From Pseudomonas sp. St316 (GTDB lineage Bacteria; Pseudomonadota; Gammaproteobacteria; Pseudomonadales; Pseudomonadaceae): 64,000 bases of DNA. The position numbers and the translations under genes were made by a program. The notes beneath the pieces are model-generated. The model searched no databases. It was not told where the DNA came from and worked only from the letters and a program-made list of their open reading frames with translations. Numbering within the stretch: the stretch's first letter is position 1; the number at the start of each line of letters is the position of its first letter. Positions 8,016 through 16,990 of the stretch are shown in pieces. The DNA is taken from NCBI RefSeq assembly GCF_018325905.1, contig NZ_AP021901.1, positions 1,922,001 to 1,986,000 on the forward strand, written 5' to 3'.

Positions 8016-9010
8016 GACTGGTGACCTATACCGACGCCGAAGGCTTTGACCGCGCAGGAGCCTTGCTCAACCAGGACCAGCAGGTGCTCGACCTGCAAAG
8101 GGCTTACCGCTTGCTGGAAAGTCGCGACAGTGTGGCACTGAGCAGCATTCTGGCCTTGGTGGAGGGCGGTGAGCCGGCGCTGGAATTGGCCCGTTCGCTG
8201 GTGGCCAAGGCACCCTCGGCGGCGGTGCTGGAACGTGCCAATGTGAAACTGCGCGCACCGATTCAGCCACCCCCACAGATGCGCGACTGTTCGTGCTTCG
8301 AATTGCATCTGCGCCAGAGCTTCGCTGCGGCCCGTCGCGCCCGTGCGCTAAGTACCGAAGATCCGGAAGCTACTTTGAAAGCGATGAACACTCGTGCCGA
8401 CGACCGGGTGATCGAGACCTTCAACCAGCAGCCCATCTACTACAAGGGCAACCGTTTCGCGGTGATTGGCATCGACGATGAATTCCAATGGCCGAGCTTT
8501 AGCCGGGCGATGGATTTCGAACTGGAGTTCGGTTGCTACATCGGCAAGCGCGGCAAGGACATCAGCCGTGAAGCAGCCCGTGGGCATATCGTCGGTTACA
8601 CCATCTTCAACGACATGAGTGCGCGCGACGCGCAGGCCCTGGAAATGCCCGGCATGCTCGGTCCGGCCAAGAGCAAGGATTTCGACACCGCCAACATCAT
8701 GGGGCCATGCCTGGTGACCGCCGATGAACTGGGTGATCCCCACGATCTGAATATGGTTGCCCGGGTCAATGGGGAGGAGTGGGGGCGCGGCAATACCCGT
8801 GATATGCGCTGGAGTTTTGAAGACGTGATTGCCCACGTGTCCCGTTCGGAAACCTTGTACCCCGGTGAGTTTCTTGGTTCCGGCACGGTCGGCAACGGCT
8901 GTGGCCTGGAGCAATTGCGTTATTTGAAACCCGGCGACGTGGTTGAGCTGGAGATCGATGGCATTGGCGTGCTGCGGACTCAAGTGGGCAAGGCGCCCGA
9001 CAGGGAATGA
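8012..9010 (+). CDS. Fumarylacetoacetase-like hydrolase, long form
   Basis: At 332 residues this FAH-fold protein is longer than its two neighbours and has an N-terminal domain like that of true fumarylacetoacetases (MRDCSCFELHLRQSF near residue 90). Metal ligands are visible as Glu170-Leu-Glu172 and Asp201 in FNDMSARD. GSGTVGNGCGLE near residue 290 matches the family's C-terminal loop. It likely hydrolyses a ring-cleavage-derived acylpyruvate. It overlaps the SDR by four bases. Confidence 0.88.
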   Translation: MRLVTYTDAEGFDRAGALLNQDQQVLDLQRAYRLLESRDSVALSSILALVEGGEPALELARSLVAKAPSAAVLERANVKLRAPIQPPPQMRDCSCFELHLRQSFAAARRARALSTEDPEATLKAMNTRADDRVIETFNQQPIYYKGNRFAVIGIDDEFQWPSFSRAMDFELEFGCYIGKRGKDISREAARGHIVGYTIFNDMSARDAQALEMPGMLGPAKSKDFDTANIMGPCLVTADELGDPHDLNMVARVNGEEWGRGNTRDMRWSFEDVIAHVSRSETLYPGEFLGSGTVGNGCGLEQLRYLKPGDVVELEIDGIGVLRTQVGKAPDRE

Positions 9011-9052
9011 CTATGATGCGAGGACGGAGACATTCACCGCTCGCGAATTAAA

Positions 9053-9077
9053 TGTACAGAAATATAGAAAGTGTCTT
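9053..9077. promoter_or_regulatory. 25-bp dyad operator, Rieske dioxygenase operon
   Basis: TGTACA, 13 bases, TGTCTT. It lies 47 bases upstream of the Rieske alpha start, in the 114-base gap after the FAH gene. Similar in bases to the 7222 site, which also has TGTACA on the left. Confidence 0.6.
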
Positions 9078-9124
9078 ATATTTTGTGGCGACCAACCGTG
9101 TAACGCTCTGATCAGGAGGCAATC

Positions 9125-10525
9125 ATGCTAACAAAAACAAGCCCCGTATTGTCCGATGGAACCAAGGTCTCGGACCTCATCTACCCCTCTAGCCGTGAAG
9201 TGCAAATGCGCGTGTTGTCTGACCGCGAAATTTACGAACTGGAGATGGAAAAGATCTTCGGCAAGATCTGGGTACTCCTGGGGCACGAGTCGGAAATTCC
9301 CAACTCCGGAGACTTCATGGTCCGAGACCTGGGGTCCGATTCCGTCATTGTGGCCCGTGGCAAGCAGGGCGAGGTGTTCGTGACCCTTAATGTGTGCCCG
9401 CACCGCGGGATGCGCATCAGCACCGCCGACTGCGGCAATACGCAAATTCATAAATGCATCTATCACGGCTGGGCGTTCCGCCCCAATGGCGATTTCATCG
9501 GCTCGCCCGTCGAACGTGAATGCATGCACGGCAAGATGTTGCCCAAGGAAGAACTGGGCCTGAAGAAGGCGCGGGTCACGCTGTATGGCGGCCTGGTATT
9601 TGCCACCTGGAATATCGATGGGCCCTCGTTCGACGAGTTCCTGGGCGATGCCAAGTGGTATTACGACATGCTGTTCTGTCGCTCCGACAAGGGCATGGAA
9701 GTCCTCGGCCCACCGCAGCGCTTTATCGTCAACGCCAACTGGAAAACGGCGGGCGAGCAATCGGCGGCGGACGGTTTCCACACGCTGACCCTGCACCGTT
9801 GGTTGGGTGAGGTGGGTAATTACGCCAAGAAAGGCGAGGGCGAGACAGCCGACCTCAGCCCGGAAATGATTGGCGTGGAAATCAGCTCGCCGCACGGTCA
9901 TGCACTGCGCTGCATCGACCTGGCGCGCAAGATCAAGCGCCTGACCGGCCTCGATCCGGCGGAGTTGACTGTGCAGCAGAAACTTGAAGCATTGCCGCCG
10001 GCCGGCATGACGGCCGACATGGTCGAGCAGTTGGCACGCAATCTGACCGAAGATCAATTGAACGTGCTCACCAGCATGCCGCCCCAGGTCGGTGGGATGT
10101 TCCCGAACATTCTTTTCGGCTTTGTCTACATTCCGCAGCCAGATGGCTCTGTCGTTGGCTCGATGACCCTGCATGCTTACGTACCGCAAGGCCCGGACAA
10201 GCTCGAGTTCGTCAACTGGGTGTTTGCCGAGAAAGACGCCTCCCCGGAACTGCGCGACAAGATGCTCAAGCAAACCATCCAGCTGTTCGGCACCTCTGGC
10301 ATGGTTGAGCAGGATGACTCCGACACCTGGCCGCACATGACCCTGGCCGCCAAAGGGGCAATGGGCCGCAAGAGCACGCTGAAATACCAGGCCTGCTTTG
10401 AAACCGGCGCACCTGAAGGCTGGCCTGGCCCCGGCATCGTCAATGAAGGCTTCACCAAGGACGATACCCAGTGGCACTGGTGGTTGTACTGGCATGAGCT
10501 GATGACGGCATCGGATGACCAGTAA
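9125..10525 (+). CDS. Rieske non-heme iron dioxygenase, alpha subunit
   Basis: The 466-residue protein has a Rieske motif Cys91-x-His93-x17-Cys111-x2-His114 and a mononuclear iron site with His219 and His224 (DGFHTLTLH) and an Asp in the EQDDSD stretch at 397-398. These are the hallmarks of ring-hydroxylating dioxygenase large subunits. A strong AGGAGG ribosome site precedes the ATG at 9125. In the ipf-like model it would dioxygenate the aryl-CoA formed by the ligase at 13045. Electrons would need a reductase and ferredoxin; only the small ferredoxin at 1464 is in view. Confidence 0.93.
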   Translation: MLTKTSPVLSDGTKVSDLIYPSSREVQMRVLSDREIYELEMEKIFGKIWVLLGHESEIPNSGDFMVRDLGSDSVIVARGKQGEVFVTLNVCPHRGMRISTADCGNTQIHKCIYHGWAFRPNGDFIGSPVERECMHGKMLPKEELGLKKARVTLYGGLVFATWNIDGPSFDEFLGDAKWYYDMLFCRSDKGMEVLGPPQRFIVNANWKTAGEQSAADGFHTLTLHRWLGEVGNYAKKGEGETADLSPEMIGVEISSPHGHALRCIDLARKIKRLTGLDPAELTVQQKLEALPPAGMTADMVEQLARNLTEDQLNVLTSMPPQVGGMFPNILFGFVYIPQPDGSVVGSMTLHAYVPQGPDKLEFVNWVFAEKDASPELRDKMLKQTIQLFGTSGMVEQDDSDTWPHMTLAAKGAMGRKSTLKYQACFETGAPEGWPGPGIVNEGFTKDDTQWHWWLYWHELMTASDDQ

Positions 10526-10614
10526 CGCCCGCTGTCAGGCCAGGTTCGACTGCGGTCCTCGGGCCGCCGTCGGCGGTAACAGCATTAACAAGAATAACAG
10601 TGAGGGAATGACTC

Positions 10615-11190
10615 ATGGCTCAGGTTCAACAGCGCGGCGTGGAAGATATCCAGCCGGGTTCCCCAGTCGGTACCAAGCGGGTGCCGGTGGGGTCGCCGAT
10701 ATACAACGACGTGGTGACCTTTTTGTACGAGGAAGCCACGCTGCTCGACCAGATCCGCCTACAGGAATGGGCCGAGCGCCTGGACACCGACCTGGTGTAC
10801 ACCGTGCCGCTGCGCCAGACGCGCCTGGCGGCGGAACTGAAAACCACCATCGTGCGCAGCGTTCAGCATTACCACGACGATTACCGCTCGATCATGGGCC
10901 GCATTTTGCGCCTGTCCGGCAAAAGCGCCTGGGCGGAAGACCCTCCCTCGCGTACCCGGCGTCTGGTGACCAACGTGTTTGTCGAAGAAACCGACAAGCC
11001 CGATGAGTTCGTGGTGACCAGTTACCTGCTGCTGACCCGCAGCCGTTTCAAAGACCACCACGTCGATATCATCAGTGGTGAACGGCGTGACGTGCTGCGT
11101 CTCGGCGGGGCGGGCTTCAAGCTGGCACGGCGCGAAGTCATTATCGATCAGGCGGTGCTCGGGACGCCCAACCTGGCTGTTTTCCTCTAG
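10615..11190 (+). CDS. Ring-hydroxylating dioxygenase, beta subunit
   Basis: This 191-residue protein has the NTF2-like cone fold sequence of ring_hydroxyl_B proteins: VVTFLYEEATLLDQIRLQEWAERL at the start and LLLTRSRFKDHHVDIISGERRDVLR in the sheet. It follows the alpha subunit by 89 bases in the same direction and has a TGAGGGA ribosome site. The beta subunit is structural in most alpha3beta3 dioxygenases. Confidence 0.92.
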   Translation: MAQVQQRGVEDIQPGSPVGTKRVPVGSPIYNDVVTFLYEEATLLDQIRLQEWAERLDTDLVYTVPLRQTRLAAELKTTIVRSVQHYHDDYRSIMGRILRLSGKSAWAEDPPSRTRRLVTNVFVEETDKPDEFVVTSYLLLTRSRFKDHHVDIISGERRDVLRLGGAGFKLARREVIIDQAVLGTPNLAVFL

Positions 11191-11275
11191 GGTGGTATCG
11201 GCGATCCGGCTCGCGTCCGGATCGCCAACCCTTGGAGGTATCGGCCGCACCGGTCTTTACGCCAGTGTCGCGCGG

Positions 11276-12016
11276 CTAGCGTTTCTGCCTGAGCCACGCC
11301 TGGTCCTGGTCACACAGCGCTGATGCTTGATAGCTGAAGTCCAGGGTCGAGCCCTTCATTCGCAGTGCCCGTTCGGCGCGCTCGGGTTGTTGGCTGTAGC
11401 ACCGGGCGGTGCTCGAGGCGTGAATCTGTTCGTCGAGGTTGTAGGCCCGTCCCATCGAAATTAGCGTGCAGCGGCGAAGTAGCAGGGCTGCCTCGGCGGC
11501 TTCCTCACTGAGGGTGTTGAGGGCCCAGCGGGCCATGCCTTCGCGAAGGTTGATGCCGGCATAGGGCGCAGGTCCTTCGATCAGGGTGCCGTTCACGTCC
11601 CAGGTCAGGTCTTGATTACCATCGCGTATCAAGATGGCGCGGGTACGGTTGTCGATGCGCCGGCCGATATTGATTTCGTAGCGACGTTGGTGAGTACCGC
11701 GCGCGGCGGCGGCAATGGCCAGGCCCGCCAGGTCGAACAAATGGGTGCATTGATGGCTGGCGTCGGTCTGCCGGGTGACGGAGTGGGCAATCCGATTCAA
11801 TGTCATGCCCAGCAACTGCTGTAACTGATCGCAAGCCTGTGGGCACAGAGAATAGGGGTAGCGCAACGCTTCACCGCCTATGGCGGTGACTTCACCTTCA
11901 TGGTGACGAACCCAGACGCGGAAGTGGTGGAAGTCGTCTTCCAGAGCGGCACGGACTTCCCCCGTGGCCTGGGCATGATGAGCAACGATGTCCACGCGGC
12001 GACGAAATACAGCCAT
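11276..12016 (-). CDS. DUF2889 family protein
   Basis: The 246-residue protein carries the pattern I associate with DUF2889: LEDDFHHFRVWVRHHEGEVTAI near the N-terminus, YPYSLCPQACDQLQQLLGM, and QCTHLFDLAGLAI. These proteins recur in aromatic and steroid-type catabolic clusters, but their function is not established. AAGGATAT precedes the ATG. It is convergent with the dioxygenase operon and divergent from the SDR at 12118, with a dyad operator between. Confidence 0.75.
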   Translation of the reverse strand: MAVFRRRVDIVAHHAQATGEVRAALEDDFHHFRVWVRHHEGEVTAIGGEALRYPYSLCPQACDQLQQLLGMTLNRIAHSVTRQTDASHQCTHLFDLAGLAIAAAARGTHQRRYEINIGRRIDNRTRAILIRDGNQDLTWDVNGTLIEGPAPYAGINLREGMARWALNTLSEEAAEAALLLRRCTLISMGRAYNLDEQIHASSTARCYSQQPERAERALRMKGSTLDFSYQASALCDQDQAWLRQKR

Positions 12017-12067
12017 TCTCGATATCCTTGTTCCGCTACTGTTCGGTCAGAAGAAATCAGCTATAGT

Positions 12068-12092
12068 TGAACACTATAAACAAAAATGTTCA
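12068..12092. promoter_or_regulatory. 25-bp dyad operator between DUF2889 and SDR genes
   Basis: TGAACA, 13 AT-rich bases, TGTTCA: a perfect inverted repeat of the six-base half site and the best copy in the window. It ends 25 bases before the SDR start and 51 bases from the DUF2889 start. Confidence 0.78.
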
Positions 12093-12117
12093 CTGAATAA
12101 CAAGAATTGGAGTGGCT

Positions 12118-12918
12118 ATGGCATTGCTAAACGAACAGGTTGCGCTGATTACCGGTGCAGGTGGCGGAATCGGTCGCGGCATTGCACTGAGTTTTGCCAA
12201 AGAAGGTGCTGCCGTGGTGGTCGCCGAGCTGGATGTTTCCAGTGGCGAGGCTGTAGTCGCCGAGTTGAAAGCGCTGGGCGCCCAGGCGGTATTCATCAAG
12301 ACCGATGTGTGCAGCAAGACCGATATCGAAGCCGCCGTGCAATTGGCCGTCGATCAGTTTGGTGGCCTGGACATCCTGGTCAATAACGCCTTCGCTCCCA
12401 CGCCCAATGTCCTTCTGGAAGAAAAAACCGATGCCATGCTCGAGCAGACCCTCGGCTCTACGGTATGGGCTGCCTGGTGGGCAATGAAAGCCGCGCTGCC
12501 CCATATGAAGGCGCGGGGCGGCGGCAAAATCATCAACTTCTATTCCATCGATATCGAGATCGGCGCCTGGCTGCACGGCGACTACAACACAGCGAAGTCA
12601 GCGATCGTCGGACTGACCCGCAGCGCGGCCTCTGAGTGGGGGCGCTTCAACATCCGCACCAATGCCATTGCCCCTACCGCGATGGGGGCCACCTTCCACA
12701 AACTCGCCGCGGAAAACCCCGGCTTTGCCGAAATGTCCGCTTCGATGCGGCCGTTGGGTCGTTGTGGCGAGCCTGAGGCCGACATTGGTCCGGTGGTGGT
12801 GTTCCTCGCGTCGGAGATGTCGCGGTTTATCACGGGCGAGACTATTCACGTCGATGGTGGCTTGCACCTTCCCGGCTACAACTCCCGCCCGAAAGGTGTT
12901 CCCGTGCGGGAGTACTGA
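12118..12918 (+). CDS. Short-chain dehydrogenase/reductase
   Basis: This is a 266-residue SDR with GAGGGIG at residues 14-20, VNNAF, and an intact YNTAK active site near residue 158. C-terminal FITGETIHVDGGLHLPGYN is typical of the family. A TTGGAG ribosome site supports ATG 12118 rather than the GTG six bases earlier. It is a single-gene unit, ending in a strong terminator and carrying its own operator. Confidence 0.88.
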   Translation: MALLNEQVALITGAGGGIGRGIALSFAKEGAAVVVAELDVSSGEAVVAELKALGAQAVFIKTDVCSKTDIEAAVQLAVDQFGGLDILVNNAFAPTPNVLLEEKTDAMLEQTLGSTVWAAWWAMKAALPHMKARGGGKIINFYSIDIEIGAWLHGDYNTAKSAIVGLTRSAASEWGRFNIRTNAIAPTAMGATFHKLAAENPGFAEMSASMRPLGRCGEPEADIGPVVVFLASEMSRFITGETIHVDGGLHLPGYNSRPKGVPVREY

Positions 12919-12990
12919 TTGAGCCCGTAAATGTGGGGGCGAGCTTGCTCGCTCCTGTGACCGGATACGGCGCCAGACCCAAAAAACGCG

Positions 12991-13014
12991 AAAGCCCGCT
13001 TCAAAGCGGGCTTT
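12991..13014. terminator. Bidirectional rho-independent terminator
   Basis: An 11-base perfect stem (AAAGCCCGCTT paired with AAGCGGGCTTT) with a tiny loop sits between the convergent SDR and ligase genes. On the minus strand it is followed by a CGCG then six T, and on the plus strand by TTTCTG, so it can stop both transcripts. Confidence 0.85.
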
Positions 13015-13044
13015 CTGTGTTGGCGCGTACCAAGCAAGAGGCCG

Positions 13045-14676
13045 CTAATTTTTGGACACTACGATCGATGTGGTTTCCAGATCCCAAGTGGTTTCGGTTT
13101 TTCCTTCATCGCGCAATAGATACTTCAACACCCGACCCTGCGGGTTTTTTGGCAAGCTGCTGCGAAACTCGATGTAGCGCGGCAGGGCGTAGTAGGGCAC
13201 CGAATCGGTGGCCCAATGGAACAATTGCTCCGGTTCAAGCGTTACGCCTTCATGCAGTACGGCAGTGACCTTCACATCGTCCTCACCCCGCTCTGACGGG
13301 ACGGCATGTACCGCCACTTCTGCCAGTGCCGGGTGAACAGCAAAAGCGGCTTCCATTTCAAAGCTGGAAATGTTTTCACCCCGGCGGCGCATGTAGTCCT
13401 TCTTGCGGTCGACGAAGTAGAAGAAGCCGTCGTCATCGAATCGGCCAATGTCGCCGGTGTGGAACCACATATTGCGCATCAATTTAAGGGTGTCCTCCGG
13501 ACGACGCCAGTAGCCCTGGAACATGATGTCCGGACGTAGCGGGCGTACGACGATTTCGCCCACGCAGTTGGGTTGTACTTCCTGATCCAGGTCATCGACG
13601 ATCCGTACGTCAAAATCCGCGATGCGTTTTCCCGACGAGCCGGGCGCGGCGTATTCCCCGGCCGCCAGCGAGGTGACGACACAGGCTTCGGTCAGGCCAT
13701 AGCCGTTGCCGCCTACCCGTTGGGTGCCGAAACGCTCGCGCCAGATTTTCTTGGTCTCTTCGGTGTAAGGGTTGCCACGTGCGGTATGAATCTGCCCGAC
13801 GCAGCGCAGCATCGCTTCATTGTCAGGCGCTTGAGCGAGAAGGCCGCCCATGCCGCCCAGGATCGAGGCGATGGTTGCGCCCGAGCGCTCCACTTCAGGC
13901 CAGAAATTCGAGACCGAGAAACGCGGGAGAATGGCGGCGCGCGCGCCCACCAGAATGCTGGCGATGATCGATACGCACAGTGCATTCATGTGGAACAGCG
14001 GCAGCGGGGTGATGGTCACGTCATCGGCACTGGCTGGACCGGCACGCAATTGCAGGCGCGCCAGATTGCACATGAAGTTGTAGCTGATCATGCAGCCCTT
14101 TGAGGGGCCGGTGGTGCCTGAGGTGTAGATCAGGCAAGCCAGGTCTGAAGGCTGTGGTTTCTTGACCAGCGGGGTCGTGTCATGTCCGCGCCATGCATCC
14201 AATGGCGCAATATGAATCGGGCAATCGGGGACTGTCTCCAGTGCGCCGCGATGGAGAATGTGCTGTACGTCGTGCAGTTGTCCGGCCAGTGGCGTTATGC
14301 GCGGCAGGTAGGCTGCTTCGCAGATCACCACCGAGGTGCCGGTATCGGCGATCTGATGGCGCAGGAACTCCCCTTTGAGGGCGGTGTTGATTGGCACGCT
14401 CACGGCGCAGAGCTTGTTAATGGCCAGCCAAGTGGTGACTGCGTCGATGTTGTTATCGAGCATTGTCAGCACCGTGTCACCGGTCTTGACGCCCAGCGAG
14501 ATCAAGGCATGCGCCATTTTTGTTGAGAGTGAGTCAATCTGTGAATATGTGTATAACTCTCCGCTGAAATCCAGCAGTATCTTGTCTGGATGCCTTGCTA
14601 CCGCCCGATCTAACGCATCGATAACAGTGTCTCGTTCTCCCACTGCCCACGTCTCTGGATTTCCACTGCTGCCCAT
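13045..14676 (-). CDS. AMP-forming acyl/aryl-CoA ligase
   Basis: The 543-residue ANL-superfamily enzyme has the P-loop YTSGTTGPSKG near residue 190, GYGLTEA, the HTGDIG hinge region and DRKKDYMRRRGENIS before the C-terminal domain. It would activate the starting acid or an early intermediate as a CoA thioester, the role of ipfF in ibuprofen degradation. I chose ATG 14676 because AAAAGGAGAA precedes it; the longer frame to 14790 would cross the promoter. A weak copy of the cluster dyad lies 64 bases upstream. Confidence 0.9.
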   Translation of the reverse strand: MGSSGNPETWAVGERDTVIDALDRAVARHPDKILLDFSGELYTYSQIDSLSTKMAHALISLGVKTGDTVLTMLDNNIDAVTTWLAINKLCAVSVPINTALKGEFLRHQIADTGTSVVICEAAYLPRITPLAGQLHDVQHILHRGALETVPDCPIHIAPLDAWRGHDTTPLVKKPQPSDLACLIYTSGTTGPSKGCMISYNFMCNLARLQLRAGPASADDVTITPLPLFHMNALCVSIIASILVGARAAILPRFSVSNFWPEVERSGATIASILGGMGGLLAQAPDNEAMLRCVGQIHTARGNPYTEETKKIWRERFGTQRVGGNGYGLTEACVVTSLAAGEYAAPGSSGKRIADFDVRIVDDLDQEVQPNCVGEIVVRPLRPDIMFQGYWRRPEDTLKLMRNMWFHTGDIGRFDDDGFFYFVDRKKDYMRRRGENISSFEMEAAFAVHPALAEVAVHAVPSERGEDDVKVTAVLHEGVTLEPEQLFHWATDSVPYYALPRYIEFRSSLPKNPQGRVLKYLLRDEGKTETTWDLETTSIVVSKN

Positions 14677-14739
14677 CAGTTTTCTCCTTTTAGGCGCCCA
14701 CGTTGGTAAGGGTTGCCTGATTTTATTTTGAAGAGAGAA

Positions 14740-14764
14740 TGAGATTCTAAATAGAAAATGTGAA
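14740..14764. promoter_or_regulatory. Weak candidate dyad operator upstream of the CoA ligase
   Basis: TGAGAT, 13 AT-rich bases, TGTGAA. Spacing fits the other sites but only seven of twelve half-site bases match the consensus. A separate TGAACA half site follows at 14784-14789. It lies between the divergent ligase and TetR genes, where a regulator could control itself and the ligase. Confidence 0.35.
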
Positions 14765-14860
14765 AATGTCTTTAGCAATAAGTTGAACATATCCTGTTAT
14801 TTATGCCCAGATCCTGTGGTAACGTTGCGCCATCTTTACTTTCCTTGAGCGCATCGATCC

Positions 14861-15592
14861 ATGCCAAAAGCCGCATCCCTGAAAACAGAAGCGCCTACGC
14901 CGGCCTCCAGAACGAAGAAAAAGGCGTTGCCTGATACAGGGGCGAGCCAGGTTAAACCGGTCGAGCGACGTATCGCTGCCAATGGAGGGGCAGGGATCAA
15001 GGTGAAGCCGAACCGACGTTCGGAAGAGACAATCGCCAATATCCTCAAGGCCACTGAAGAAGTGGTGTTGATGTCCGGTGCCGATCGTATTTCGATCCTG
15101 GATGTGTGTCAGGTCGCGGGTGTTTCGCGGGGGACCTTCTACCGCTATTTCGCCTCCCAAGAAGATCTGCTGGACACTTTTTCGCGGCACAAACGCGAAA
15201 GTTTCCACAGCTCGCTGTCCCAGGAGCTGGGGCATATCAGTGATCCGGAAGCGCGTCTGAATGCGCTGTTCGCTTATCTCGACAATTACCTTGAGCAAAG
15301 TCGGGCGCGGCGCCTTCTGGTGGTTGCCCCTGATTATGCGTTGGGTTTTTTCCGGCGGATTTTCCACGATTCGATCGTGCGTTTTCAGGATGGCTTGGGC
15401 ATTGTTTTCGACGATTGGGACGAGCGCCTGGGGGTACGTCTTGACCGTGAGTTGATCTGCGAAATGATCATTCGTTATGTGTTGAGCGAAATCCTGGTGC
15501 CGGAAGCCGCGGGGCGACGCTTGTTCCCGGTGCGGATGAAAAAACTGCTGGGTGCGCTGATCATGGGTTCCACATCCCGTACCCGCCGCTGA
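14861..15592 (+). CDS. TetR-family regulator with extended N-terminus
   Basis: The 243-residue protein has a typical TetR helix-turn-helix at about residues 55-105 (SILDVCQVAGVSRGTFYRYFASQEDLLDTF), preceded by a basic, proline- and alanine-rich tail of about 50 residues rare in the family. The C-terminal part is the variable ligand-binding domain. It is divergent from the CoA ligase and sits in the middle of the cluster. The recurring 25-bp dyads are the kind of long palindrome TetR proteins bind, so it is the best candidate for the pathway regulator; inducer possibly an acyl-CoA intermediate. Confidence 0.88.
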   Translation: MPKAASLKTEAPTPASRTKKKALPDTGASQVKPVERRIAANGGAGIKVKPNRRSEETIANILKATEEVVLMSGADRISILDVCQVAGVSRGTFYRYFASQEDLLDTFSRHKRESFHSSLSQELGHISDPEARLNALFAYLDNYLEQSRARRLLVVAPDYALGFFRRIFHDSIVRFQDGLGIVFDDWDERLGVRLDRELICEMIIRYVLSEILVPEAAGRRLFPVRMKKLLGALIMGSTSRTRR

Positions 15593-15621
15593 CCTTCGAC
15601 AAATCACCCATCGCTTGACTA

Positions 15622-15650
15622 AAGCCCTCGCATATCGAGGGCTTCGCGTT
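15622..15650 (+). terminator. Rho-independent terminator after TetR gene
   Basis: Nine-base stem AAGCCCTCG / CGAGGGCTT with a five-base loop, followed by CGCGTTT. It lies about 30 bases after the TetR stop codon. Confidence 0.7.
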
Positions 15651-15925
15651 TCCGGGCGCTAGTTTTTTCGCCGCTGCACTCCTCATTTTTCGAGCTTGGC
15701 TCGTGCTTTCCAATCCCTCGATGCGTTTCAAGACTTAGGTCGAAGGCCCTGCGTCAGGCTTCCTGGCGATTTTTCAAAATAAATTGAACAGTATTTTGAT
15801 TTCTGCTCAATTTAAATTTAAGCTCTGGTCCTGGTAGTAAGTCTTTTCGTGACGGGTCGATCCTGTCCATGTGAAGGCGCCGCGCTAATAAACCAACAAA
15901 AAGTGCCAACCTCGAGGTACCAGAC
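15651..15925. other. Leader region of the amidohydrolase operon
   Basis: No gene is seen between the TetR terminator and the amidohydrolase start. The region holds the 15786-15810 dyad and an AT-rich stretch after it (15811-15830) that may contain the promoter. Confidence 0.55.
15786..15810. promoter_or_regulatory. 25-bp dyad operator, amidohydrolase-thiolase operon
   Basis: TGAACA, 13 bases, TGCTCA; flanking bases extend the dyad to ATTGAACAG / CTGCTCAAT with one mismatch. It is 116 bases upstream of the operon of five genes starting at 15926. Confidence 0.72.
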
Positions 15926-16990
15926 ATGCTTATCGATCTACACGCCCACGCACCACACCCTGGCTATTACAACCAGCACCCTCACTGGGGGCCGTTCTTC
16001 GAACAACATGCCGACGGCGATATCAAGCTGCGTGTAGGTGATTGGATTCTCGGGCTTGGGTCGCCCGAGCGTAAGGCGGCCGTGCGCTCGGGCAACGGTC
16101 CCAAGCTTGAGGAGTATTTTGCTCGCTGGGCTGACCCGAAAACGCGTCTGGCCGGCATGGATGCCGCGGGACAGAATTTGCAGGTGGTTTCTGTCCCATC
16201 CCATTGCTACATGTACTGGACCGAAGCCGAATTTGCCGTACCGTTCGCCCGCACCGTCAATGAGACGCTGGCGCAATACTGCTCCGCCGCCCCTGATCGC
16301 CTGATGTTCTGGGCCCATGTACCGCTCAATGCTCCCGAAGCGGCGGCGGCTGAATTGCGCTACGCCTGCACCGAGCTGGGCGCCAAGGGCTTGGTCGCCG
16401 GAGGGGCCAACTTCGGCGGCCTGGAGTTCGATTCGCCGGAGCTCGACGTGGTATGGAGAACCCTCTGCGACCTGGATCTGCCGATGTTCATCCACGGCTA
16501 CAACCAGTCGGTCACGTGGGGTAAGAACGCCAATGATGACCGTTACGAAACCACTGCCATCGTAGGCATGCAGTACGACGAAAGCCGCTGTTTCTGGAAC
16601 CTGATTTGCGGCGGTGTGCTGGATCGTTTTCCCGATTTGAAGGTGTACATCACCCATGGAGGTGGTTATGTCCCGTACCAGCTCGGTCGCCTGGCCAAGA
16701 CCAACGAAAACCTCGACGTCAAATACAACAAAAAGCCGCTGCTCGAGTACATGAAGAACTTCTACTTCGACGTCGAGCTGCATGAAGTGCCGATGCGCCA
16801 GGCTCTGGTCGATATCATTGGGGCAGACCACGTGCTGTACGGCAGCAACTTCGGCGGCAGCGATGCCGTGCGTCACGACCTGACCCATGGTTTGAAGTTG
16901 TCCGACGCGGACCTGCGCAAGATTCGCTATGAAAACGCATGCCGCCTGCTGCACTTGGATCCCGCCAAGTTGGGCAAGGTAGGTGCCTGA
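15926..16990 (+). CDS. ACMSD-like amidohydrolase
   Basis: The 354-residue metal-dependent hydrolase-fold protein has the His6-x-His8 pair (DLHAHAP), His190 (FIHGY) and His244 (ITHGGG). These match the zinc ligands of the 2-amino-3-carboxymuconate-semialdehyde decarboxylase group, whose members decarboxylate or hydrate ring-derived acids. The final family aspartate region reads YGSNFGGSD, so Asn may occupy the usual Asp position. It heads an operon with FAH, 3-hydroxyacyl-CoA dehydrogenase, thiolase and a CMD-like gene and overlaps the FAH start by one base. Confidence 0.85.
   Translation: MLIDLHAHAPHPGYYNQHPHWGPFFEQHADGDIKLRVGDWILGLGSPERKAAVRSGNGPKLEEYFARWADPKTRLAGMDAAGQNLQVVSVPSHCYMYWTEAEFAVPFARTVNETLAQYCSAAPDRLMFWAHVPLNAPEAAAAELRYACTELGAKGLVAGGANFGGLEFDSPELDVVWRTLCDLDLPMFIHGYNQSVTWGKNANDDRYETTAIVGMQYDESRCFWNLICGGVLDRFPDLKVYITHGGGYVPYQLGRLAKTNENLDVKYNKKPLLEYMKNFYFDVELHEVPMRQALVDIIGADHVLYGSNFGGSDAVRHDLTHGLKLSDADLRKIRYENACRLLHLDPAKLGKVGA

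Noticed and set aside
9128..10495. Minus frame of 455 residues over the Rieske alpha gene
   Set aside because: Antisense of a clear Rieske enzyme; no recognisable motif.
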